Source of the DNA: Paenibacillus odorifer
Lineage (GTDB): Bacteria > Bacillota > Bacilli > Paenibacillales > Paenibacillaceae
Direction: 5' to 3'
Assembly: GCF_000758725.1 (NCBI RefSeq)
Contig: NZ_CP009428.1
Span: 1,984,001-2,048,000, forward strand
DNA: 64,000 nucleotides
Within the stretch, counting starts at the first letter, position 1; each line of letters starts with the position of its first letter. The notes beneath the pieces were generated by a model. It made no database searches. It was given only the letters and a program-made list of their open reading frames with translations, and was not told the DNA's origin. Positions 48,693 to 57,858 of this stretch are shown piece after piece. Position numbers and translations under genes: made by a program.

Positions 48693-51600
48693 AACGCTAC
48701 TACCTGAACCTGGAAGGTAATGGTTGAAGAAGCACCTGCAGCAATTGTACCAATTACGATTCCCGAAGCCGGACTGCCACTAGGACGAGGGGCTCCATCT
48801 ACGGTAATACTTCCCGTTACGAACTGGCTGCCAGCTGGAATAGGGTCAACCATGATGACGTTATTGACTGGTGAAATCCCTAAGTTGGTGACAACTATCG
48901 TATAGGTAATGATATCGCCAACAACCGCATCAATAGAAGTAGTGCTCTTAACCACACTTACGTCCGGAGAAGATACAGGGATAATGAGGACGTTTGAGAC
49001 AGAGGAGCCCGTGAGTGAACGTCCATCTGGCGGTGTGAATGTGAAATTTGCTGTAGCTTGATTGACCAACTGCTGCGGTGAAGGCAGGGACGCAATAGTA
49101 ACCTGTAAGGTAATCGTTACTGTTACTGTACTTCCCGGAGCTACCGCCCCAATGCTTAAGCCAGTAGATGGATCTGATCCTGGTTGTGGTACCCCATTCA
49201 CGAGCACGCTGTTTGGAACAAAGACAGCTCCGTTCGGAATGGTATCGGTAATAACTACATTTGCTATGAGGTTACCAGTATTCGTCACATTTAAGGAGTA
49301 AGTAATCGTATCTCCGACAGTTGCGGCGGTTCTGTCCGCCCCTTTGACAACTACAATGATAGGTTGATATACCAGAATAACAAGTGTATTTGAGAAAGAA
49401 GATCCTGAGAATGCGCCGGAGGTGAAACTGACGGAAGCCTGATTACTAAGCGTTGCAGGATTAGGAAGCACATTGACAATCGTGTTGAACGAGACTTGGA
49501 AAGATGCTCCCGGTGCAAGTGTACCGAGCGAGATCCCGTTCGCTGGGTTGGCGCTAGGGCGTGGAGTGCCATCTACGGTCACACTGCCAGCGACAAAGCT
49601 AGAGCCTGCAGGTATTGGATCACTGAGGTTAACGTTACTGATATTTGCTATTCCGCTGTTGGTAACAGTGAAGTTATAAGTGATGGTATCCCCAACAACG
49701 GCATCGGTAGCTGTCGAAGATTTAGTGACGATAACGTTCGGTGAGGATACTGAGATTGTTGTTGTATTGGAATTGATCGAATTGTTAAATGTCCGTCCAT
49801 CTGGAAGTGTGTATGCAAACGCGACGGAAGCTTGATTGAGCAGCTGTTGGCTTGCCGGCAATGTTGTGATAAGCACTGAGAACATTACAGACAGGCTTCC
49901 ATTCGCGGAGATTACCCCCAGTGAGATCCCGGCAGCTGGGTCTGCTCCTGGAGCAGGAGCGCCTTGAATGAGTACACTGTTTGGAATAAACGTTGTACCC
50001 GCTGGAATGGTGTCACTCAGGGTTGCTAAAGCTCCGTAGTTACCTGTGTTGGTCACATTTATAGTATAAGTAATCGTATCCCCAACGGTAGCATTGACTG
50101 AATTGGAGCTTTTTGCTGCTGCAAGGATAGGCAGATAGACAGGCGTCGTGACGATATTTGAGAAGGCTACATTTGAGACAACACCTGAGGTGAAGCTGAC
50201 TGTTGACTGATTATTTAACAATCCAGTAGGCGGCAGTGAAACTACATTTACGGTAAAAGCAACAGTTACGGTTACACCGGGTGCTATGCTGCCTAGGGTC
50301 ACTCCAATAGCTGGGCTAACTCCTGTGCGAGGCACACCGTCCACAAGCACGCTGCCTGTCACAAAGGTGGTGCCGGCAGGAAGGGCGTCTGTGAAGACCA
50401 CATTATTTACAGTGGCAATCCCGTTATTAGTTAAAGCTATGGAATAAGTAATAGTGTCACCGACTGTAGTTGATGTTGTGGTTGTAGTTTTAACTACAGC
50501 AATATTAGGTGAGGAGACCGGAATAGTGACGGTGTTAGAGAGTGCAGACCCATTAAGTGTACGTCCGTCGGGTAAGGTGAAGCTGTATGCTGCGGTTCCT
50601 TGATTGACCAGTTGCTGAGGACTAGGCAATGAAGTGATGTCAACCGTGAAAATGACTACGGTCGTTCCTCCAGGCTGTATTATTCCAGCTGCAATTCCGG
50701 TGGAAGGATCCGCTTGCGCTAAAGGGAGGCCGTTGATGAGCACACTATTCGGAACGAAAGTGGTACCTGCGGGAATATTATCCGTCAGTGTTAAATTAGC
50801 AGCATAGTTTCCTGTGTTACTCACTGTCAGTGTGTAGCTAACGGAATCGCCAACCGTGGCATTGGCTGTACTAGCACTCTTGACTACGGCAATGTTCGGC
50901 TGGAACACAGGGACTGTAACAGTATTAGAAAAAGTGGAGCTTGAAATAACGCCTGAAGTGAAGGTAACGGATGCCTGATTGATGAGTGAAGCTGTAGGAG
51001 GGACGGAGATAACAGTAACACTGTAGGTAACCAGCGCTGATGCACCAGCTGCTAGAGTACCGATAGATATCCCCGAAGCAGGATTCAAGTTCGGGAATGG
51101 AACTCCGTTGACAGACACGCTGCCTGTTACAAAAGTACTCCCTACCGGTGTAGGATCATTGAGTAAGACGCTAGTAACAGATTCTATACCATTATTAGTT
51201 ATATTGACGTTGTAAGTGACCGTTTCACCAACAGCAACTGATGTTGAAGTAGTGCTCTTGGTAACGACAATGTTAGGAGCAGAGACTTGTAAAGTTACAG
51301 TGTTAGACACCGCAGTCCCAGATAACGGTCTACCGTCAGGCGGAGTAAAGGTAAAGCTTGCAGAAGCCTGATTACTAATCTGCTGAGGTGTTGGCAGGGA
51401 GATGATATCAACGGTGAAGCTGACTGCAATACTGGCACCAGGAGCGACATTTCCTACAGCTATCCCTGTATCAGGGGCTGATCCGGGTTGAGGCATGCCA
51501 CCTACAATGACACTATTAGGAACAAAAACTGTACCTGCTGGAATGTTATCAGTTAGCGTAAGATTTGCAGCCAGATTACCTGTGTTGCTAACAAGCACTG

Positions 51601-54600
51601 TGTAGATGACAGAATCACCGACAACTAAAGCATCGAAATCGCCGTCTCCATCAGCGGCACTTTTTAATAAGGAGATTTGGGGCTGAATAACTGGTGTAGT
51701 TGTGATATTAGATGAAGAAGAACCGGAGAATACACCGGATGTAAAACTGACAGACGACTGATTGTTAATCTGTGATGGTATCGGCATTGTTATCCTCACC
51801 TCGAATGTTACGGTAGCTGTGGCGCCAGGGCTCAAACTACCGATTGGAATGCCGGCGGACGGAACTGCTAGCGGCAGGGGAGTGCCACTTACAATTACGG
51901 TTCCGGGAATGAAAGCTACATTCTCAGGCAGAGGATCGCTGAGAATGATATTGCTTACTGTTGCAATACTGTTGTTGGTCAATACAGAGGTAAAGGTAAG
52001 GATATCACCAGTAACAGCAGTAGCAGCGTTTACGCTTTTTACAACACTGACGTTAGGGGCAGACACTGGGACAGAGAGCGTATTGGACACTACATTTCCA
52101 CCGAGCTGACGCCCGTCTGGAAGGGTGAAATTATATGTCGCTGAAGCAGAGTTCAGCAATACTTGTGATGGAGGCAGTGCTGTGATCGTGACCAGAAAAC
52201 TTACGGTGACACTGTCACCTGGAGCGAGCGGTCCTACTGGAATGCCAGTTGCCGGATTATATCCGGGCAAAGGCGTTCCTCCAATAATTACACTATTCGT
52301 GTCAAACACGGCTTGGGGTGGCAGGATATCAGTTACTAATAGAGTAGCTGCAATATTCCCGGTGTTGCTGATCAGGATGGAGTATGAGAGAGATCCCCCT
52401 ACAGATGCCTGTGCTGCATTGGCACTTTTGACCATACTAAGGATGGGCTGAAATACAGGTGTTACTATCGTGTTTGAGAGCGAAGAACCGGTAAACGCTC
52501 CAGAGGTGAAGGAGGCGCTGGCTCTGTTTGTAAACTGTGCTGGACTTGGCAAGGTAGCGACATTCACTCTAAAAGACACCGTGACAGAGCTGCCCGCGGC
52601 GATACTTCCGATTGCTATACCTGTACTTGGGTTAGCCGCTGCTACCGTCGAACCGTTGACAGTCACACTGCCTGCTACAAATGCTCCCCCCGTAGGAATA
52701 GGGTCAGAGACAACAACGTTAGTGACAGTGACGCTGCTTGGGTTGGACACTACGACTGAATAAGTCAGATTTTCTCCAACTGCTATATTAGTTAGATTTG
52801 CAGTTTTGGTTAGTGTAATGTTTGGAGCGGAGACCGGAATGGTTAGGGTATTGGATAGACTGGTCCCGGAGAATGATCTTCCACTTGGCAGTTGGTAGGT
52901 GTAATTGCTGCTGCCTTGGTTATTCAGAACAGGTGGAGCAGGCAGAGATTGCACAGAGACAAGGAAGGTCACAGGAACAGCTGCCCCTGAAGCTAAAGTA
53001 CCTAAGTTAATTCCTGTAAGTGGAGAGTCAGCAGGTCTAGCAACACCGTTAACAGTTACACTTCCCGAGACAAAGGTGCTTCCTGAAGGAATATTGTCGC
53101 TCAGGGTTACAGCCGCCCCGATATTTCCAGAATTCTGCACATTTAACGTATAAAGAATATTGCCGCCTACAGTTGCACTGGAAACGTTCGAGCTTTTTGC
53201 AATTTGGATTACAGGCTGATACACGGGAGTTGTCGTCGTGTTTGAGACTGAAATGCCAGTAAAAGCACCCGAGCTAAAAGAGGCACTAGATTTATTCAAT
53301 AGCTGAGCGGTACTTGGTAATGAGATAACGTTGACTTGAAAAGTGACTGCGACGGAGCTTCCTGGAGCGATGGTACCGACAGAAATCCCTGTTCCAGGAT
53401 TAGCTGAGGGTTGCGATACACCGGCGACAGTGACACTTCCGGGGACCAGCGATGTACCCGCAGGGATGGTATCTGAGAGTGACACGTTGGTAATTGCTGC
53501 AATTCCGTTGTTGCTGATTACAGAGGTGTAGAGTAGTATATCTCCGACAGTTACGTCGGCGAATCCAGCGCTTTTGACTACGGTAACATTAGGTGTTCTA
53601 ACTGGAATAGACAAAATGTTGGACGAGGCAGATCCAGCTACTGTTCGCCCATCTGGAACTTGAAACGTATAAGCGGCGCTTGCTTGGTCGACCAGCTGTG
53701 GCGGAGAAGGTAGGCTATTCACGATGACCCGAAATTGAACAGTAGAACTGCCACCGGCGGCAACCGTACCGATAGCAATCCCTGTGGCAGGGTTACCGGC
53801 GATAGGATTTCCATTGACGGTGAAGCTACCTGCGACATAAGAGCTGCCTGAAGGAATATTATCAGTAAGTGTTGTTACCGCGCCGATATTTCCTGTGTTA
53901 GTGATTTGAAGGGTATAGGTGATCTGATCTCCAACCGTAGCATTGGTAGTACTGGCTGATTTCACAATGTTAAGGACGGGTGAATATACAGGTAAGGTTA
54001 CTGTATTAGATGGAATGACCCCGGTCATGATAGGGCCTCCGGCTACACTTTGAAATGTAAAGGCAGCATTAGCGGTATTAGCGATATTTTGCGGACTTGG
54101 TGGTAATGAAGTGACTTTGGCTTGATATGTAACAGTTATTGAACTGCTTAAAGCTAATGAGCCTAGTGAGATTCCTGCTGTAATATCAAAAGTAGGTCTG
54201 GAGACACCAGCAACAACTACGCTTCCAGTTACAAAAGTGGATCCTGCCGGCAGCGCATCTGATAAAACGACACTTGCTGCTCCCGCTGTTCCTGTATTAC
54301 TGACAGTCACCGTATAAGTTACCGTATCACCGACTATGGGGCCGGCTACATTAGCGCTTTTAGTGAGGTTTATTTTTGGAGCATTGATATCAACCTGTAT
54401 GGCATTACCGTTGAGTACATAAGCATCGCCTGAGGTGGTTAATTGTAATACGGCTGAAGATTGATTGTTTATCAGCCGTGCGGAGACGTCAACATTGGTA
54501 ATATCCCAGCCTTGGCGACCACCGATAATGTTGGTTCCTGGATTTCCGTTTATTTGGTTGCGGTTTCCAAAGGTACCCGTTGTGTTTAGGTTACCTGCAT

Positions 54601-55417
54601 CATTGTTAATCTGCGATGCAAAAAAGTTGTTGGCAAAGTTATTAGGTCCCGATAAAGCAACAAGTGTAGCAGAGGTTGGACCAAATAATGCCTGATCCCC
54701 CGAACGGTTGGCATCCCCCTCCTGCGCGCTGAATAACGCTCTGCCGCCAAGCGCACCAGTAATGGGTGTGGCAAATCCAGTTATTGTAGTGGATACCGGA
54801 GCTGAGTTTGCCTGTACAAGTATTGCACCTGCCCGAAGGGACATATTGCGAAAAGGTAAGGCTGTATTTTGGTAGATTACACCCAGCGTCCAGCCCGCAT
54901 GGTTGGCTGTAGAATCACTAGGGATAACAATCGTACCCACTACACCGCCAGTGGTGTAGGTGCCGGCACCGCCTTGTTGGATAATGCTGGTCACGTTGGC
55001 GGAACGAACATATGCTGATGCACCACCTCCCAAATCGACTACGTTGCTCGTTGCTGAATCAGGAGTAACACTGAATGTAGTGCCGGCAGGGGTTATGAAG
55101 GAGACAGGGTTGTTAATGGCCGAACTAAGGTTTACATTTCCGTTAATATAGGTACCGCCCCAGATTAGCTCCGCATACAGTACGGTACTGCCTGAGGGTA
55201 GGACCAGTATGGCTGCTGAACTGTTGCTTGTATAAAGACTAGTAGTTCCGCTAGGATAGGTACCAAATGTTGATGAAGTATTAACAGTAGTAAAGCCACC
55301 GATGCTGTCTAGTGTCCCTGGCACTCCGATCGTATCGGAGCGGCTAAGTCCAAGCGTGTTGCCGGTAAATGTGATAGCACCGGTCGCATTGATCGTTGCC
55401 CGTACGACTAGTGGAAT
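48689..55417 (-). CDS. Giant DUF11-repeat surface protein, upstream part; probable ATT start
   Basis: 2242 residues from the proposed ATT at 55417. No signal peptide. Residues ~1-350 form a conserved beta-rich head (INATGAITFTGNTLGLSRS; LPSGSTVLYAELIWGGTYI; NHAGWTLGVIYQN; GGRQGWDITNVDVS). Fifteen DUF11 (TIGR01451-type) modules of ~131 residues follow, each opening with a K(S/T)..VGD..TY pattern. From the second on they alternate between an LPDGR type and an SFTSGAFSGS type. The last module is cut by a TGA at 48691-48689. A very strong AAGGAGGTGA lies 8 bases before ATT; the in-frame GTG at 55426 is inside that site. Role unknown; adhesin or spore-surface protein is a guess. Confidence 0.82.
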   Translation of the reverse strand: MPLVVRATINATGAITFTGNTLGLSRSDTIGVPGTLDSIGGFTTVNTSSTFGTYPSGTTSLYTSNSSAAILVLPSGSTVLYAELIWGGTYINGNVNLSSAINNPVSFITPAGTTFSVTPDSATSNVVDLGGGASAYVRSANVTSIIQQGGAGTYTTGGVVGTIVIPSDSTANHAGWTLGVIYQNTALPFRNMSLRAGAILVQANSAPVSTTITGFATPITGALGGRALFSAQEGDANRSGDQALFGPTSATLVALSGPNNFANNFFASQINNDAGNLNTTGTFGNRNQINGNPGTNIIGGRQGWDITNVDVSARLINNQSSAVLQLTTSGDAYVLNGNAIQVDINAPKINLTKSANVAGPIVGDTVTYTVTVSNTGTAGAASVVLSDALPAGSTFVTGSVVVAGVSRPTFDITAGISLGSLALSSSITVTYQAKVTSLPPSPQNIANTANAAFTFQSVAGGPIMTGVIPSNTVTLPVYSPVLNIVKSASTTNATVGDQITYTLQITNTGNIGAVTTLTDNIPSGSSYVAGSFTVNGNPIAGNPATGIAIGTVAAGGSSTVQFRVIVNSLPSPPQLVDQASAAYTFQVPDGRTVAGSASSNILSIPVRTPNVTVVKSAGFADVTVGDILLYTSVISNNGIAAITNVSLSDTIPAGTSLVPGSVTVAGVSQPSANPGTGISVGTIAPGSSVAVTFQVNVISLPSTAQLLNKSSASFSSGAFTGISVSNTTTTPVYQPVIQIAKSSNVSSATVGGNILYTLNVQNSGNIGAAVTLSDNIPSGSTFVSGSVTVNGVARPADSPLTGINLGTLASGAAVPVTFLVSVQSLPAPPVLNNQGSSNYTYQLPSGRSFSGTSLSNTLTIPVSAPNITLTKTANLTNIAVGENLTYSVVVSNPSSVTVTNVVVSDPIPTGGAFVAGSVTVNGSTVAAANPSTGIAIGSIAAGSSVTVSFRVNVATLPSPAQFTNRASASFTSGAFTGSSLSNTIVTPVFQPILSMVKSANAAQASVGGSLSYSILISNTGNIAATLLVTDILPPQAVFDTNSVIIGGTPLPGYNPATGIPVGPLAPGDSVTVSFLVTITALPPSQVLLNSASATYNFTLPDGRQLGGNVVSNTLSVPVSAPNVSVVKSVNAATAVTGDILTFTSVLTNNSIATVSNIILSDPLPENVAFIPGTVIVSGTPLPLAVPSAGIPIGSLSPGATATVTFEVRITMPIPSQINNQSSVSFTSGVFSGSSSSNITTTPVIQPQISLLKSAADGDGDFDALVVGDSVIYTVLVSNTGNLAANLTLTDNIPAGTVFVPNSVIVGGMPQPGSAPDTGIAVGNVAPGASIAVSFTVDIISLPTPQQISNQASASFTFTPPDGRPLSGTAVSNTVTLQVSAPNIVVTKSTTSTSVAVGETVTYNVNITNNGIESVTSVLLNDPTPVGSTFVTGSVSVNGVPFPNLNPASGISIGTLAAGASALVTYSVTVISVPPTASLINQASVTFTSGVISSSTFSNTVTVPVFQPNIAVVKSASTANATVGDSVSYTLTVSNTGNYAANLTLTDNIPAGTTFVPNSVLINGLPLAQADPSTGIAAGIIQPGGTTVVIFTVDITSLPSPQQLVNQGTAAYSFTLPDGRTLNGSALSNTVTIPVSSPNIAVVKTTTTTSTTVGDTITYSIALTNNGIATVNNVVFTDALPAGTTFVTGSVLVDGVPRTGVSPAIGVTLGSIAPGVTVTVAFTVNVVSLPPTGLLNNQSTVSFTSGVVSNVAFSNIVTTPVYLPILAAAKSSNSVNATVGDTITYTINVTNTGNYGALATLSDTIPAGTTFIPNSVLIQGAPAPGADPAAGISLGVISANGSLSVMFSVLITTLPASQQLLNQASVAFAYTLPDGRTFNNSINSNTTTISVSSPNVIVTKSSTATDAVVGDTITYNFTVTNSGIANISNVNLSDPIPAGSSFVAGSVTVDGTPRPSANPANGISLGTLAPGASFQVSFNTIVNVLPNPATLSNQASVSFTSGAFSGSSFSNTLVILVYQPIIVVVKGADRTAATVGDTITYSLNVTNTGNLIANVVITDTIPNGAVFVPNSVLVNGVPQPGSDPSTGLSIGAVAPGSTVTVTITLQVTIASLPSPQQLVNQATANFTFTPPDGRSLTGSSVSNVLIIPVSSPDVSVVKSTTSIDAVVGDIITYTIVVTNLGISPVNNVIMVDPIPAGSQFVTGSITVDGAPRPSGSPASGIVIGTIAAGASSTITFQVQVVAL

Positions 55418-55445
55418 GATTCTCACCTCCTTCGAGGTTGGTTTT

Positions 55446-55480
55446 GATCAAAAGTGTGCCGTCCTATAACTAGGACGGCA
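55446..55480 (-). terminator. Terminator after methyltransferase gene
   Basis: GTGCCGTCC pairs perfectly with GGACGGCAC around an 8-base loop; on the minus strand ACTTTTG follows. It separates the methyltransferase gene from the giant DUF11 gene, perhaps incompletely. Confidence 0.7.
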
Positions 55481-55544
55481 CAGTTAATACCTGTATGTTA
55501 GCCTATGACACAAAATGGGTATTAGTGTATGTCCCATCTTAAAA

Positions 55545-56189
55545 TTATAGAAAAAAATGTCTGTTTTGTGATTTAAGTCTTCGTTCGACAAGAACATGAG
55601 GTTCAGGATAATGGCTTCTGCTCATCAGCTCTAACTCCTGATCGTTGATATTGTGCTTGACTACGACAAAATGGTACATGATTTCATGCACTACATTTGC
55701 TTGAAGGGTCTTTAGTATTTCTAGTTCTTCAGTTTCGTAAAGCGGATCTTCATAAGGATGCTGATAGAATAACTCCATCCGCAGCAACCGATAATCGAAG
55801 GGTGGTGCGGGTACAGGGTAGTCTGGAATAGCTGGGCAAACTGGACCGGATGGAGGCTGGAAGAAGGATCCTGTAAAATGCCGGGGGGTATATTCGTCAA
55901 ACTTCTGCTTGAAGGCAGGGTTGGACATATGGGCAAAGCTGTGGGCATAGGGTGCTAGGATGCAAACAACTGCTTTATGGATGCTAATTCTGTGAATTTC
56001 CGACAGGGCTGCGAATAAATTGTCCACATAAGGCAGTACACGGCTAGCCATAACAAACTCAGCACTATTGTCAGGGAGAGGAATCTCTTGGCAAATGTCA
56101 CAGACAATATCTACATCAGGACCCGCGATCCGATCGATCCCGAGATAACCTGCTTCCTTATTAGATCCACAGCCGATATCGATTCTCAA
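55545..56189 (-). CDS. Class I SAM-dependent methyltransferase
   Basis: 214 residues. SAM-binding motif I is RIDIGCGSNKEAGYLGID at the very N-terminus, with the acidic motif II (VDIVCDICQEIPLPDNS) and a post-motif HRIS segment typical of the UbiE/glycan-type methyltransferases. The substrate is unknown. The TTG at 56189 is favoured: AAAGGAG ends 8 bases upstream, and the protein then starts right at motif I. It is the gene before the DUF11 giant on the same strand, so modification of that protein or its glycans is possible but unproven. Confidence 0.82.
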   Translation of the reverse strand: MRIDIGCGSNKEAGYLGIDRIAGPDVDIVCDICQEIPLPDNSAEFVMASRVLPYVDNLFAALSEIHRISIHKAVVCILAPYAHSFAHMSNPAFKQKFDEYTPRHFTGSFFQPPSGPVCPAIPDYPVPAPPFDYRLLRMELFYQHPYEDPLYETEELEILKTLQANVVHEIMYHFVVVKHNINDQELELMSRSHYPEPHVLVERRLKSQNRHFFL

Positions 56190-56389
56190 GGGGCTCACTC
56201 CTTTGGGATAAATCAGGCTCACACTATTGTATTAATACCGCTGTAGCCTGCATCCGACGGATGCCTAATAGAAGCTGGAAGTTATCTAAAATTACTTCAT
56301 ATGAAACTTTCATAGAGTGGTTAACGTTATAGGAGTATACTTATGAAGATGACTTTGAAAATAATCGCCACATAGAGGAGGCACTCAAC

Positions 56390-56878
56390 ATGAAAAAACA
56401 ACGTTCATTACCCGCCATAGCAGCGATTGCTGCCTTAACATTTGCCTTAACCGCTTGCGGTGGGAATAATTCGGCACAGACTTCAGGAGAACCGACTGCA
56501 ACACCTTCTCCAACACCAACCGAGAGCGCAAGCACTGCTGAGCCTACAGAAGCTCCAAGCACTCCCGTACCCACTGAGAACCCAAGTACAGCCACACCAA
56601 CCGAAAATCCGAGCACAGCTAAACCTAGTTCTACTCCAAAAGCTGAAGGTAAAACAATAAAAATGACGGCCGTTTATATCGGACAAATTGATAGTCATTC
56701 CGTTGAGATTGCGACAAAAGAAGGTCCAACCGCTTTTGAGATTTCAGCTGGAATGGAGAGCATACTTGACACTTTGAATTCGAATGATTCCGTAGTTATT
56801 GAATATGTGGAAAAAGCAGTGGAGGGCGATCCGTCCGTCAAGCAGCGTGTGCTGACAAAGCTGGCTCTAGCAAAATAA
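56390..56878 (+). CDS. Putative lipoprotein with Pro/Thr/Ser-rich stalk
   Basis: 162 residues. Lipoprotein signal peptide with lipobox TLTAC-G-like sequence (FALTACGG), then a ~65-residue stalk of repeated TPTENPSTA-type units, then a ~75-residue domain (IKMTAVYIGQIDSHSVEIAT..FEISAGMESILDTLNSNDSV) with a beta-rich look. No family recognised. GAGGAGG precedes the ATG. The IS element ends 30 bp after the stop. Confidence 0.8.
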   Translation: MKKQRSLPAIAAIAALTFALTACGGNNSAQTSGEPTATPSPTPTESASTAEPTEAPSTPVPTENPSTATPTENPSTAKPSSTPKAEGKTIKMTAVYIGQIDSHSVEIATKEGPTAFEISAGMESILDTLNSNDSVVIEYVEKAVEGDPSVKQRVLTKLALAK

Positions 56879-56980
56879 TTGAATGTATTGATTTGCAAAT
56901 TAATAGAGGGTGTCTCAGCAATCATATAGTGGTTGTGAACTGCACCCCGTCAAGTAGACAGCACAAAAAATAAAAGTAGT

Positions 56981-57844
56981 TTAAGCGGCCTTAGTCCTAA
57001 ATTCAATGGGACTGAGGCCGTTTAGTTTTGCCTGTAACCGTTCGTTTTTATAAAAGTGAATGTAGGTATCAATATCTGTTTGGAGTTCTTCAAAGGTCTG
57101 GTAGGTATGTAAGTAGTACTTCTCACATTTCAATGTTCCCCAGAAGGATTCCATCGGCGAATTGTCAATGCAGCAGCCTACTCGGGACATGCTTTGCTTC
57201 AGTTCTGCATCGTCCAGCATCTTCTTAAAATGCAGAGAGGTATACTGGAAACCACGGTCGCTATGGAGTAAGGTTCGGCTCTCCGGTGCTGCCTGCAAAG
57301 CTAATTCCAGTGTGTTAAAAACTAGCGAATTATTATTGGAATGACCCAGAACGTAAGCAACAATGGACTTGTCATACAGATCTTTTATTGCACTTAAATA
57401 CGCCTTCTTGCCGTTGCCGTATTTGAATTCCGTTACATCCGTTACCCATTTTTGGTTTGGAGCTTCAGCCTCAAAATTACGGTTCAGCACATTCTCTGCA
57501 ACCTGCTGAGGCGTGGAGCCTACATACTTCTTTCTCTTTCTGCGGATGACTGACTGGATACCTTGGCATCTCATCAGCCGGTACACTCGCTTTGCGTTAA
57601 TAGATTTATCCATTTGTCTGCGCAAATGCAGGGTCAATTGGCGATACCCAAAGGTTCGTTCCACCTTCTCATACAAGAGGAGCATGGCCTCTGTCAGTTT
57701 CTCGTTGTCAGCCTCTCGAAAACTGGGTTTGCGATTCAACCATTTGTAATAACTTGACCGTGAAATCCCTGCGATGTCACACAAAAGCCGAATGGAGCAA
57801 GACTGTTCCTGCTGAACAGCCTGAATGGCCAGGTAGATATTCAC
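56981..57844 (-). CDS. IS3-family transposase OrfB (DDE integrase)
   Basis: 287 residues in the separate frame. An N-terminal HTH_21 region (LLCDIAGISRSSYYKWL) precedes the rve integrase core; the DDE acids are seen in WVTDVTEFKYG, LHSDRGFQYTS and NSPMESFWGTLKCEKY. It catalyses transposition and is intact. Its frame is open upstream of the GTG at 57844 into orfA, so the active protein is probably an OrfAB fusion made by frameshifting rather than a separate product. Confidence 0.93.
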   Translation of the reverse strand: MNIYLAIQAVQQEQSCSIRLLCDIAGISRSSYYKWLNRKPSFREADNEKLTEAMLLLYEKVERTFGYRQLTLHLRRQMDKSINAKRVYRLMRCQGIQSVIRRKRKKYVGSTPQQVAENVLNRNFEAEAPNQKWVTDVTEFKYGNGKKAYLSAIKDLYDKSIVAYVLGHSNNNSLVFNTLELALQAAPESRTLLHSDRGFQYTSLHFKKMLDDAELKQSMSRVGCCIDNSPMESFWGTLKCEKYYLHTYQTFEELQTDIDTYIHFYKNERLQAKLNGLSPIEFRTKAA

Positions 57845-57858
57845 CTGGCGAATGGTTC

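Noticed and set aside
48720..54695. Many plus-strand open frames opposite the DUF11 gene
   Set aside because: They recur with the module period, have similar translations to each other and no ribosome sites, as expected for antisense shadows of a repeat gene.
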